The position numbers and the translations under genes were made by a program. Source: Massilia polaris (lineage in GTDB: Bacteria; Pseudomonadota; Gammaproteobacteria; Burkholderiales; Burkholderiaceae_D). Taken from it: a stretch of DNA of 64,000 nucleotides. A model generated the notes under the pieces. The model did not search any database, was not told the origin of the DNA, and saw only the letters and a list, made by a program, of their open reading frames with translations. The stretch spans positions 1-64,000 of the forward strand of contig NZ_JABBGG010000003.1 in the NCBI RefSeq assembly GCF_012927275.1, read 5' to 3'. Positions 46,378 to 54,828 of this stretch are shown one piece after another (positions within the stretch are counted from its first letter, which is position 1; every line of letters starts with the position of its first letter).

Positions 46378-48540
46378 TTACTGGGCGGCGACTTTCGTCG
46401 GTTCGCTCATCTTCAACGCACGCGACAGGAAGCCCCAGCGGTCGGCTACTTCTTCGATCACCTTCGCCGTCGGCTTGCCGGCGCCATGGCCTGCCTTCGT
46501 GTCGATGCGGATCAGGATCGGCGCGCCGCCAGCTTGCGCGGCCTGCGCTGCGGCCGCGAACTTGAAGCTGTGCGCTGGTACGACACGGTCGTCGTGGTCA
46601 GCCGTCGTGACCATCGTCGCCGGGTAGCAGCTGCCCGATTTCAGGTTGTGCAGCGGCGAGTACTTGACCAGCGCCTTGAACTCGTCCGCATTTTCCGATG
46701 AGCCGTAGTCCGAGGTCCAGGCCCAGCCGATCGTGAACTTGTGGAAGCGCAGCATGTCCATCACGCCGACTTGCGGAATGGCCGCGCCGAACAGTTCCGG
46801 ACGTTGCGTCATCGCCGCGCCAACCAGCAGGCCGCCGTTGCTGCCGCCGCCAATCGCCAGCTTCGATGGCGCGGTGATCTTGTTGGCTACCAGCCATTCA
46901 GCCGCGCCGATGAAGTCGTCGAACACGTTCTGCTTTTGCAGCTTGGTGCCCGCGGCGTGCCATTGCTCGCCGTATTCACCGCCGCCGCGCAGGTTGGCAA
47001 CCACATACACGCCGCCCATTTCCATCCATGCCAGGTTGGCCGGCGAGAAGGTCGGGGTCAGCGAGATGTTGAAGCCGCCGTAGCCGTACAGGTAGGTCGG
47101 GTTGCTGCCGTCCATCTTCAGGCCCTTCTTGGACACGATGAACATCGGGACCTTGGTGCCGTCGCGGCTGGTGTAGAACTGCTGACGGGTTTCATACTGG
47201 CTTGGGTCGAAGTCGACCTTCGGCTGGCGGAACACCGTGCTCTTGCCGTTCTTCAGGTCGAGGCGGTAGATGGTGGTCGGGTTGGTGAAGCCGGTGAACG
47301 CGTAGAAGGTCTCGCTGTCCTTGCGCTTGCCGTTGAAGCCCGATGCCGAGCCGATGCCCGGCAGTGCGATTTCACGCACGGCTTTGCCCTTGAGGTCGAA
47401 GACCTTGACCATGCTGCGCGCGTCAGCCAGGTATTCCGTCACGAGCTGGTTGTTGAGCAGGCTGGCGCCCATCAGCGTTTCTTTGGATTCAGGTACGACC
47501 TGCTTCCAGTTCGCCTCAAGCGGCTTGCGGACGTCGATGGCGACGATGCGCTTGCGCGGTGCGTTCTTGTCGGTGGCGAAGTACATCACCGATCCGTCGT
47601 TGTCGATGAAGTCGTACGATGCTTCGAACTCGTCCACCAGCGCGACGACTTTCGAGTCGGCGCGGCTCAGGTCCTTGTAGAACACGCGGTACTTCGGCGC
47701 AGTGCCTTTGGTCGCGGTGATCAAGAGGTACTTGCCGTCGTCGGTGACTACGGCGCGGAAGCCCCATTCCTTCTGGTCAGGACGGTCGTACACCAGCGTG
47801 TCGGCGCTCTGCGGCGTGCCGACCTTGTGGTAGTACAGCTTCTGGAAGTAGTTGACGTCGGCCAGCTTGGTGGCTTCCTTCGGCTCGTCGTAGCGGCTGT
47901 AGAAGAAGCCTTTGCCGTCCTTGGCCCATGCGGTCGCGGAGAACTTGACCCACTTCAGGTGGTCCGCCAGGTCCTTGCCGGTTTCGATGTCGCGCACTTT
48001 CCATTCGGTCCAGTCGGAGCCGGAGGCGGCGGTGCCGTAGGCGAGCAGCTTGCCGTCCCGGCTGACCGCGGCGCCTGCCAGCGCGACGGTACCGTCGGCT
48101 GCGAGGGTGTTCGGGTCGAGCAGCACGCGCGGCGTGTCGCTCAGGGCTTTCATGGTGTACAGCACCGACTGCGGTTGCAGGCCGTCGTTGCGGGTGTAGA
48201 AGTAGCGGCCGCCTTCCTTGTACGGGACGCTGAAGCGCTCGTAGTTCCACAGCTTGGTCAGGCGCTGGCGGATGTTTTCACGCTCAGGGATCTGGCCGAG
48301 GTAGGATTGCGTAACCTTGTTCTGCGCATCGACCCATTCCTTGGTCTCGGCGCTGTTGGCGTCTTCCAGCCAGCGGTACGGGTCGGCGATCGTGGTGCCG
48401 TGGTAGTTGTCCTGCTGGTCGACTTTTTTGGTGACCGGGTAGGCGATGGTAACGCCTGCAGGGGCGCACACTTGCGCCATGGCCGGTGCGCCGAGTGTGG
48501 CGAGCAAGCCGACGAGAATGGATGCATGTCTCAGTTGCAT
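46378..48540 (-). CDS. Periplasmic prolyl oligopeptidase, S9A family
   Basis: A 720-residue serine peptidase with a signal peptide (hydrophobic to GAPAMAQ). The N-terminal seven-bladed propeller begins with DNYHGTTIADPYRWLEDANS. The catalytic domain (about 440-715) has LYGYGGFNISLTP, the nucleophile in AIGGGSNGGLLVGA, and the His in IDTKAGHGAGKPTAK. It should cleave after proline in short peptides. The signal peptide places it in the periplasm. It appears monocistronic. Confidence 0.93.
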   Translation of the reverse strand: MQLRHASILVGLLATLGAPAMAQVCAPAGVTIAYPVTKKVDQQDNYHGTTIADPYRWLEDANSAETKEWVDAQNKVTQSYLGQIPERENIRQRLTKLWNYERFSVPYKEGGRYFYTRNDGLQPQSVLYTMKALSDTPRVLLDPNTLAADGTVALAGAAVSRDGKLLAYGTAASGSDWTEWKVRDIETGKDLADHLKWVKFSATAWAKDGKGFFYSRYDEPKEATKLADVNYFQKLYYHKVGTPQSADTLVYDRPDQKEWGFRAVVTDDGKYLLITATKGTAPKYRVFYKDLSRADSKVVALVDEFEASYDFIDNDGSVMYFATDKNAPRKRIVAIDVRKPLEANWKQVVPESKETLMGASLLNNQLVTEYLADARSMVKVFDLKGKAVREIALPGIGSASGFNGKRKDSETFYAFTGFTNPTTIYRLDLKNGKSTVFRQPKVDFDPSQYETRQQFYTSRDGTKVPMFIVSKKGLKMDGSNPTYLYGYGGFNISLTPTFSPANLAWMEMGGVYVVANLRGGGEYGEQWHAAGTKLQKQNVFDDFIGAAEWLVANKITAPSKLAIGGGSNGGLLVGAAMTQRPELFGAAIPQVGVMDMLRFHKFTIGWAWTSDYGSSENADEFKALVKYSPLHNLKSGSCYPATMVTTADHDDRVVPAHSFKFAAAAQAAQAGGAPILIRIDTKAGHGAGKPTAKVIEEVADRWGFLSRALKMSEPTKVAAQ

Positions 48541-48671
48541 ATGTATGGCATCTTTCGGAAAAGAGTCTTAAGGCTGGGAATTGCCGACACGATGATAGCG
48601 CGAAATGCTGCGTCTGGCGACCTCCGGCGTTGCACCGGCGGCAGATGGGATAACGTTGCGATTCCGCGTAA

Positions 48672-50066
48672 TTACACGCCGCGTTCGACCTGGGTGAGGC
48701 GGCCGCGCTCCATCACCCAGCGGCGCGACAGGTCGAGCGCCGAACCGATCTCGGCGGGCGTGAGGCGGCGCGCGACGATGCTTTTGTTGGCGCTGGCAGT
48801 CTGGTCGCCGGCGTCGGCCGCCAGCAGCATCCACATGTACTGGCGCACCGCGTCGCGCGCGACCCCGCGCCCGCTGCCGTACATGCCGCCGAGGTTGTAC
48901 TGGGCCAGCGCGTGGCCCTGCTCGGCTGCCTGGCCGTACCAGAACACGGCCATGTGGTCGTCCTGCGGTACGCCCTGGCCGTTGGCGTACATGACCCCGA
49001 GGTTGTTCTGCGCGCTGGGATCGCCCTGCTCGGCGGCGATGCGGTACCACTGGGCGGCCTGCACTTCGTCCCTGGTCACGCCCTGCCCCGTCGCGTAGAT
49101 GACGCCGAGGTTGAACTGGGCGTTCGGCGCGCCCTGTTCGGCGGCGCGGCGGTACCACTCGAGCGCCTTGTTCTCGTCGCGCCCGGTGCCGCGGCCGGTG
49201 GCGTACATGCTGCCGAGGTTGTACTGGGCCATCATGTGGCCGTGCTCTGCCGCGCGCTGGTACCAGGCCAGCGCGCGCGCTTCGTCGCGCTCGACGCCCT
49301 GGCCGCTTGCCAGCATCGTGCCCAGTTTGTATTGGGATTCCTTGTCGCCCTGGTCGCCGGCGCGTTGCAGCCAGGCGCAGGCGCGCAGCGGGTCGGCGCG
49401 CACGCCGAGTCCGTCGGCATAGGCCAGGCCCAGTTCGCGCTGGGCACCCGCGTTGCCTTGCGCGGCGGCCTGGCGAAACCAGCACACGGCCTGCGCCGCG
49501 CTGGCCTCCACGCCCAGTCCGCGCTTGTACATCATGCCGAGGTGGAGCTGGGCGATGGCGTCGCCCTGCACGGCGGCCTTGCGGAACCAGGCCATGGCGA
49601 GCGGGTAATTGACGGCGGCGCCGCGGCCGTACAGGTAGCACTCGGCCAGCAGGCTTTGCGCGCTGGCGACGCCCTGCTCCGCGGCGCGGTAGAACCAGGC
49701 CAGCGCGAGTTCGTGGCTTTGCTCGACGCCACGCCCTTTTTTGTACATCTGGCCGAGATTTTGCTGGGCGGAGGCGTCGCCCTGCTCGGCTGCGTGGCGG
49801 AACCAGTAGACGGCCTCGGCATCGCTTTTTTGCACGCCGCGGCCGTTGTAGTACAGCGCGCCGAGGTGGTTCTGGGCGAATGCCAGTCCCTGCAGCGCGG
49901 CCTGGCGCAGCCAGCGGAAGGCGCGCGCGTAGTCGCGCTCGATGCCGTCGCCCTTCTTGTACATCAATCCGAGGTTGAACTGCGCATACGCATTTCCAGC
50001 CTCGGCCGCGTGCCTGAACCAGACGTAAGTTTGATAGTTCTCGCGGGAGATATTCTGGCGGTTCAT
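48672..50066 (-). CDS. Sel1-repeat (TPR-like) protein with 11 repeats
   Basis: A 464-residue protein built almost wholly of 36-residue Sel1-like repeats. I count eleven copies of the core (A)Q-x-x-L-G-x-x-Y, for example YAQFNLGLMY, SAQQNLGQMY and LAQYNLGGMY. The C-terminal about 50 residues are unique (RRLTPAEIGSALDLSRRW). The repeats form a right-handed solenoid used for protein binding. No signal peptide follows the chosen ATG, which is set by GGAGG 6 nt upstream, so it is likely cytoplasmic. The DNA repeats with a 108-bp period and may recombine. Partners are unknown. Confidence 0.88.
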   Translation of the reverse strand: MNRQNISRENYQTYVWFRHAAEAGNAYAQFNLGLMYKKGDGIERDYARAFRWLRQAALQGLAFAQNHLGALYYNGRGVQKSDAEAVYWFRHAAEQGDASAQQNLGQMYKKGRGVEQSHELALAWFYRAAEQGVASAQSLLAECYLYGRGAAVNYPLAMAWFRKAAVQGDAIAQLHLGMMYKRGLGVEASAAQAVCWFRQAAAQGNAGAQRELGLAYADGLGVRADPLRACAWLQRAGDQGDKESQYKLGTMLASGQGVERDEARALAWYQRAAEHGHMMAQYNLGSMYATGRGTGRDENKALEWYRRAAEQGAPNAQFNLGVIYATGQGVTRDEVQAAQWYRIAAEQGDPSAQNNLGVMYANGQGVPQDDHMAVFWYGQAAEQGHALAQYNLGGMYGSGRGVARDAVRQYMWMLLAADAGDQTASANKSIVARRLTPAEIGSALDLSRRWVMERGRLTQVERGV

Positions 50067-50221
50067 TCGCATCCTCCGGCTCGCGGGCCGTGAACTTGCA
50101 GGATTGGGCGGCGGCGGGCGCCAGGCAATACAGATAATTATTGATAAAATCTTAATTCGGGAAGGATGCGCCGGTTTGACTGCGCACAAGCGTGCTCTCG
50201 GCGTGGCGCGCTATGGCGGCG

Positions 50222-50257
50222 TAAAAAAACCCCGGAATGATCTCTCACAACGGGGTT
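50222..50257 (-). terminator. Terminator of the TonB receptor gene
   Basis: A 7-bp stem, AACCCCG / CGGGGTT, followed on the minus strand by a run of seven Ts. It lies about 48 bp after the receptor stop. Confidence 0.85.
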
Positions 50258-50304
50258 GATTGCGGCAGGAAACGCGTATGCGCGATTCCTGCCGTCGCGG
50301 GCGC

Positions 50305-52293
50305 TTAGAAGCGGGTGCGCACGCCGAACACGAAATTGCGGCCAGGGAGCGGCGAGACGTCCTTCAGCAGCGAGGTCGACAGGCGGATATCCTCGTCCAG
50401 CAGGTTCTTCGCGAGCAGGAACCAGGTCAGGTCGTGGCTGCGGTATTTCTGCGTGTACGACAGGTTGGCGCCGAGCTGGGTGTAGGCCGGCGTTGCCGTT
50501 TCTTCGACGCTGGCGAGGCGGTCCTGTTCCATCGCGCGCATCAGCGACATGCCGGTGCGCAGCGGACCCTTGCGGTAGCCGAGGTCGAAGCCGACGCGCT
50601 TGGCAGGCTGCAGCGGCAGGCTGTCGCCGCGCTCAAGCTTGCCGCGCGAGGTGTCGGCGAAGGCGCGCAGCGACAGGCCCTGGCCGAGCTGGTTGTAGCC
50701 GATCTCGGCTTCCGCGCCGCGGATGCGGGCGTCGGCTTGCTCGAAGATGCGTTCGCGCAGCTCTTCACCTTCTTCCTCGACCAGCACGCCGGTGATGTGG
50801 CCGAACACGAAGTCCTTGACCTTGTTTTCGAACAGGTTGGCCTTCCAGCGCACCAGACCCGTGGTCTTCTGCACGGTCAGCTCGATGTTGTGCGAGGTTT
50901 CCTTCTTGAAGTCCGGATTGCCGATGTCGAAGGTTTCGGTGGCGTGGTGCGGACCTTCCGAATACAGTTCCTCGGTCGCGGGTGCGCGCTGGGCCACCGA
51001 CAGCGTCATGCCCGCGCTATAGCCGGGCAATACCGGATACATGCCGCCGATCGAATACGAGGCCAGGTCGAAGTCGCGCTTCTGCATGCCGGACGGGCGG
51101 CGTTTGACCGATTCCAGGCGCACACCGGCGTTCATGCGCAGCTTGCCGAAGTCGCGCTCCTCGACCAGGAAGCCGGCCACCGAGGTCGAATGGGTGGCCG
51201 GCACCGTGGTGTGGTCCTCGTGTTCGCTGAGCGCCGCGAAGTGGGTATTCTCGGTCTGCATGCCGAGCGTGCCGTGCCAGCCGGCCAGCGGCTTGTGCGC
51301 CAGTTCCCAGCGCGACTCCAGCGAGCGGTTGGTGAATTTCACTTCCGGTTCGTTGGCCGCGTCCAGTTCGGTGTGCTGGTAATCGGTGTAGCCAAGCTTG
51401 AACTTGAAGCTTTCGACGCCGTCAAACGGTGTGTTGACCAGGCTGTCGATGTCGTAGCGCGTCTGCGACTGGTCGATGCGCGCGCCTTCGCCGCTTGGAA
51501 TGCCGTACAGGCTGTCCAGCAGCGAGAACGAGGCGCCGACATGGCCCCAATCGCCGATCAGCGAGGCGCCGGCGCCGCCGGTTTCCTGGCGGGTAAACGA
51601 ATCGCTGAGGCGGCCGCGCGGCGAACTGTCGTCGCCAAGGGCGCGTGGGCCGGGAATCTTGTAGTCATGGGCGCGGCGGATGTTGCCGTCGACGTGGAAA
51701 CCAATCGCGCCAGCCGCCGCATCGATCGAACCCGAGGCATTGCGCGAGTCGTCGACCGTGCCGTAGCGCACTTCGGCCTGGCCTACCGGCTTTTGTTCCA
51801 GGTGGGTCGGGATGCGTTCGTTGACCACATTCACCAGGCCGCCGATCGCGCCCGATCCGTACAGCAGCGCAGCCGGGCCGCGCAGGATTTCGATCTGGCG
51901 CGCCACCGCGCCTTCGGCGGCGACCGCGTGGTCGTTCGACAGGCCGGACACGTCGGAGACGGCCATGCCGTTTTCCAGCATCTTGACGCGCGAACCTTCC
52001 AGGCCGCGGATGATCGGGCGCGATGCGCCGGGGCCGAAGCCGGAGGCGGATACGCCCAGCTCCTGCGACAGCGTTTCGCCGAGCGAGCCGCCGACCTTGT
52101 CGCGCAGTTCGTCGCCGGACAGGATCTTTGCCGGCGTCAGGATCTGGTCGCCTTCGGCGGCGCGGAACGGGGTGGCGGTAACGACCACTTTCGGAATGGC
52201 CGCGTCAGTGCCCTGCGGCGCGGACTGGGCGTGGGACAGCGTGGACAATGCGGACAGGACCGCAGCGGCGGCCAGCTTACGTTGGAATTTCAT
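50305..52293 (-). CDS. TonB-dependent receptor, ZnuD-like
   Basis: A 662-residue outer-membrane receptor. The signal peptide is MKFQRKLAAAAVLSALSTLS followed by HAQ. The TonB box region precedes VVVTATPF. The plug (about 35-160) has RPIIRGLEGSRVKMLENGMA and QIEILRGPAALLYGSGAIGG. The barrel ends in F (NFVFGVRTRF). A His-rich loop at about 360 (SEHEDHTTVPATHS) and overall likeness point to the ZnuD zinc-uptake group, though other metals or haem are possible. The start at MKFQRK is set by the signal peptide; the frame is open further up. A Cys-containing exported protein is encoded just upstream. Confidence 0.85.
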   Translation of the reverse strand: MKFQRKLAAAAVLSALSTLSHAQSAPQGTDAAIPKVVVTATPFRAAEGDQILTPAKILSGDELRDKVGGSLGETLSQELGVSASGFGPGASRPIIRGLEGSRVKMLENGMAVSDVSGLSNDHAVAAEGAVARQIEILRGPAALLYGSGAIGGLVNVVNERIPTHLEQKPVGQAEVRYGTVDDSRNASGSIDAAAGAIGFHVDGNIRRAHDYKIPGPRALGDDSSPRGRLSDSFTRQETGGAGASLIGDWGHVGASFSLLDSLYGIPSGEGARIDQSQTRYDIDSLVNTPFDGVESFKFKLGYTDYQHTELDAANEPEVKFTNRSLESRWELAHKPLAGWHGTLGMQTENTHFAALSEHEDHTTVPATHSTSVAGFLVEERDFGKLRMNAGVRLESVKRRPSGMQKRDFDLASYSIGGMYPVLPGYSAGMTLSVAQRAPATEELYSEGPHHATETFDIGNPDFKKETSHNIELTVQKTTGLVRWKANLFENKVKDFVFGHITGVLVEEEGEELRERIFEQADARIRGAEAEIGYNQLGQGLSLRAFADTSRGKLERGDSLPLQPAKRVGFDLGYRKGPLRTGMSLMRAMEQDRLASVEETATPAYTQLGANLSYTQKYRSHDLTWFLLAKNLLDEDIRLSTSLLKDVSPLPGRNFVFGVRTRF

Positions 52294-52379
52294 TGATAAC
52301 CTCAAGCGAAACAATATGACAGGCAAGCGCCAGGCGGGCCGCAGGCGGCCGCAAGGAGCGAATTCATTCGTAGGTGCTG

Positions 52380-52733
52380 TCAGGCTTGGGGCGGTGCGCG
52401 GGGATTGAAGCCGCAGACGACACGCGCGCAATGGCCGCCGCGGTCGGTGGAGATGAAGGCCGTGGCGGCATTGTCGCCGGCACAGAAGGTGCGAGGTGCC
52501 GAGCCCAGCGGCGCGACCAGCTGCGCCAGCGCCAGGCAATGGTCGCAGGTCTGGTCCTGTGCGACGGCGGATGACAGGCCGCTGTCGTCGTATGCGTGCT
52601 GTTCCGCGTTGGCGCTGTGCAGCGTGCCGGTCCAGTGCGACAAGGCATGCGCGAACGCCATCTGCTGCGACAGCAGCAGCAACAGCGATAGCAGGATGCG
52701 ATTGAAAACGTGGCGGCTCATGATTGCCGACAT
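52380..52733 (-). CDS. Small exported Cys/His protein upstream of the TonB receptor
   Basis: A 117-residue protein (113 if the ATG at 52721 is used) with an N-terminal signal segment (ILLSLLLLLSQQMAFAHA). The mature part has His residues, the metal-ligand-like motif QTCDHCLALAQL, and two further Cys (RTFCAGD, VVCGFNP). Small periplasmic proteins with this pattern (DUF2946-like) often precede metal-related TonB receptors. It is 86 bp upstream of the receptor on the same strand. A metal-binding role is inferred. Confidence 0.65.
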   Translation of the reverse strand: MSAIMSRHVFNRILLSLLLLLSQQMAFAHALSHWTGTLHSANAEQHAYDDSGLSSAVAQDQTCDHCLALAQLVAPLGSAPRTFCAGDNAATAFISTDRGGHCARVVCGFNPRAPPQA

Positions 52734-52753
52734 TGTAATGCGATCCCGGCCAC

Positions 52754-53386
52754 TCAGGGAACCGTATTTTCCTGCGCGTATTTATGCAGGTAGGCGGGAA
52801 CCTTGGCGGCGGCAAGCTTGTTAAGCGACACCAGCAGCTGCGGTTCGACCGACGGCAGACGGTAGGTCGCGCCGAGGTGGCTGCCGATATGGCTCAGCAC
52901 TTCGGCCGCGACTTCGGCATCCGACTCGGCCCGGTGGGCGGCGCTGCGGAAGCGGATCCCGAGCTGGCCCGACAGCTGGCCAAGCTTATAGCTCGGCATG
53001 CCCGGGAAGATACGGCGCGACAGCTTCAGCGAACAGACCAGGCCGGCATGGGCCGTGGCGAGGCCGAGCCGTTCGCTCTCGGCGTTGAGGAACTTTTCGT
53101 CGAAGCTGGCGTTGTGGGCCGACAGCATGTCGCTGCCGATGAAATCGAGCAACTCCGGGATGACGCGCGCCACCGGCGGCGCATGGTCGACCATGTCCTG
53201 GCTGATCCCGGTCAGCGCGGTGATAAACGACGGAATGCGCGCGCCGCAATTGATCAGGGACACGTAACGCTCGGTCACCCTGCCGCCGACGATGCGCAGC
53301 GCCGCCACCTCGGTCACCCGGTCGCCCATGGCCGGCGACAGCCCGGTGGTCTCGAAGTCGATCATGACGATCGGTTTTTGTATCAT
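52754..53386 (-). CDS. DEDDh 3'-5' exonuclease, DNA polymerase III epsilon-like
   Basis: A 210-residue protein. Exo I is VMIDFETTGLSPAMGDRVTE with D and E ligands, Exo II is MLSAHNASFDEKFLNAE, and Exo III is AAHRAESDAEVAAEVL with the catalytic His and Asp. It lacks the polymerase-binding tail of DnaQ and a UvrC-like domain, so it is a stand-alone family member for DNA or RNA trimming. It lies 3 bp after the YegD-like gene on the same strand, and the two may be co-transcribed. Confidence 0.9.
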   Translation of the reverse strand: MIQKPIVMIDFETTGLSPAMGDRVTEVAALRIVGGRVTERYVSLINCGARIPSFITALTGISQDMVDHAPPVARVIPELLDFIGSDMLSAHNASFDEKFLNAESERLGLATAHAGLVCSLKLSRRIFPGMPSYKLGQLSGQLGIRFRSAAHRAESDAEVAAEVLSHIGSHLGATYRLPSVEPQLLVSLNKLAAAKVPAYLHKYAQENTVP

Positions 53387-53389
53387 CGC

Positions 53390-54667
53390 TTATCCAAATT
53401 TACGTACTGCATCCAGTGCCAGCCCGGCGCCGATACTGCCGAACAGGTCGCCTTCGACCTTGCGGGCTTTCGGCAACAGCGCGCCGAGCCGCTGGCGCAG
53501 CATCGGTACGCCGCTCGAGCCGCCGGTGAAGAACACGGTGTCGACCGCGTCCGCCCCGACGCCGGCCTCGGCCAGCATCTTCGTGACGGCCTGCTCGCAA
53601 GACAATACCAGATGTCCGGTCGCAGCCTCGAAACGGTCGCGCTGCAAGGTCAGCAAGTCCGGCGGCGACAGGCGGTCGAGGTCGAGCGTGGCGGTGGCGG
53701 CGTCGGACAGTGCGATCTTGCCCTCCTCCATTTTCATCGCCAGCCAGTGGCCGGAGCGGTCTTCGATCAGGTTCTGCAGCCGGACCAGCTTGGCGGGCTC
53801 CTGGGCGTCGCGCACCAGGTCCTCGAGCTGGGCCGCGGCCTTGCGCGTGTACGCCTGGTTGATCGTGTGCCAGGTTGCAAGGTTGAAATAATAGCTGGAC
53901 GGGATTTCGCTGTTGTTCCTGAGCAGGGTCTTGTAGCCGAGCAGCGGCATCGCCGCGTCCAGGCTCAGGTACTTGTCGAAGTCGGTGCCGCCGATGTGGA
54001 CGCCGCCGGTGGCGAGGATATCGTCGCGGCGGTCGGCCTTCAGGGCGCGCTGGGGCGACAGCCGCACCAGCGAGAAGTCCGAAGTGCCGCCGCCAATGTC
54101 GGCGATCAGCACCAGCTCTTCCTGGCTGATGTGCGATTCGTAGTCGAACGCGGCGGCAATCGGCTCGTACTGGAACGCGACGTGCTGGAAGCCGACCGAG
54201 CGGGCCACTTCAGCCAGCGTGTCTTCGGCCAGCTGGTCGGCGGCCGCGTTGTCATCGATGAAATACACGGGGCGGCCGAACACGGCGGAAGTGAATTCGC
54301 GGCCGGCGGCCGTCTCGGCGCGGCGCTTGACCTCGCCGATGAACTGGGCCAGCAGCATGCGGAACGGCAGCGAGCGCCCCGCCACCTCGGTTTGCCCGTC
54401 AATCAGGCTGGTGCCGAGCAGGCTCTTGAGCGATCGCATCAGGCGGCCTTCATAGCCGGCCAGGTAGCCCGCCAGCGCAGCGCGGCCGTAGCTGACCTCT
54501 TCGTCCTCGGCATTGAAGAACACCACCGACGGCAGCGTTGGCTTGCCATCTTCCAGGGTCAGCAGCGCCGACGCCAGTCCGCCAGGCGGCTGCATGCCCG
54601 GACGCGACCCGATCCAGCCGACGGTGGAGTTGGAGGTGCCGAAGTCGACTCCGCAAGCAATTGCCAT
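53390..54667 (-). CDS. yegD: Hsp70-like molecular chaperone YegD
   Basis: A 425-residue Hsp70-family ATPase without the substrate-binding C-terminal half. ATP-binding phosphate 1 is ACGVDFGTSNSTVGW, phosphate 2 is LIADIGGGTSDFSLV, and the adenosine motif is VFFTGGSSGVPMLRQRL. The length fits YegD rather than DnaK. AGGAAGGGT precedes the ATG at 54667 and rules out the longer frame. Confidence 0.9.
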   Translation of the reverse strand: MAIACGVDFGTSNSTVGWIGSRPGMQPPGGLASALLTLEDGKPTLPSVVFFNAEDEEVSYGRAALAGYLAGYEGRLMRSLKSLLGTSLIDGQTEVAGRSLPFRMLLAQFIGEVKRRAETAAGREFTSAVFGRPVYFIDDNAAADQLAEDTLAEVARSVGFQHVAFQYEPIAAAFDYESHISQEELVLIADIGGGTSDFSLVRLSPQRALKADRRDDILATGGVHIGGTDFDKYLSLDAAMPLLGYKTLLRNNSEIPSSYYFNLATWHTINQAYTRKAAAQLEDLVRDAQEPAKLVRLQNLIEDRSGHWLAMKMEEGKIALSDAATATLDLDRLSPPDLLTLQRDRFEAATGHLVLSCEQAVTKMLAEAGVGADAVDTVFFTGGSSGVPMLRQRLGALLPKARKVEGDLFGSIGAGLALDAVRKFG

Positions 54668-54828
54668 GTGACCCTTCCTGTTCAAGAGGGGCGGTATGTT
54701 ACCAGATTTGTTGCGCGGCGCCCCAGCCATTTTGCCGCCCGGCGCGAACGTTGCTGCTGATCAAAAAGTTTCCACGCTTAAAAAGCTACGCTTCCAGACT
54801 GGTAGCCACCATTGAACAGGGGAACATC

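Noticed and set aside
46741-49098. 785-codon open frame spanning the peptidase gene and part of the Sel1 gene
   Set aside because: It is antisense to two well-supported genes and crosses the boundary between them.
48568-49641. Second frame of 357 codons inside the Sel1 gene on the same strand
   Set aside because: It is an Arg-rich shifted frame of the repeat DNA without a start signal or known domain.
48912-50093. Repeat protein on the plus strand opposite the Sel1 gene
   Set aside because: The apparent repeats are the mirror of the Sel1 repeats; only the minus frame gives the A-Q-x-x-L-G-x-x-Y pattern.
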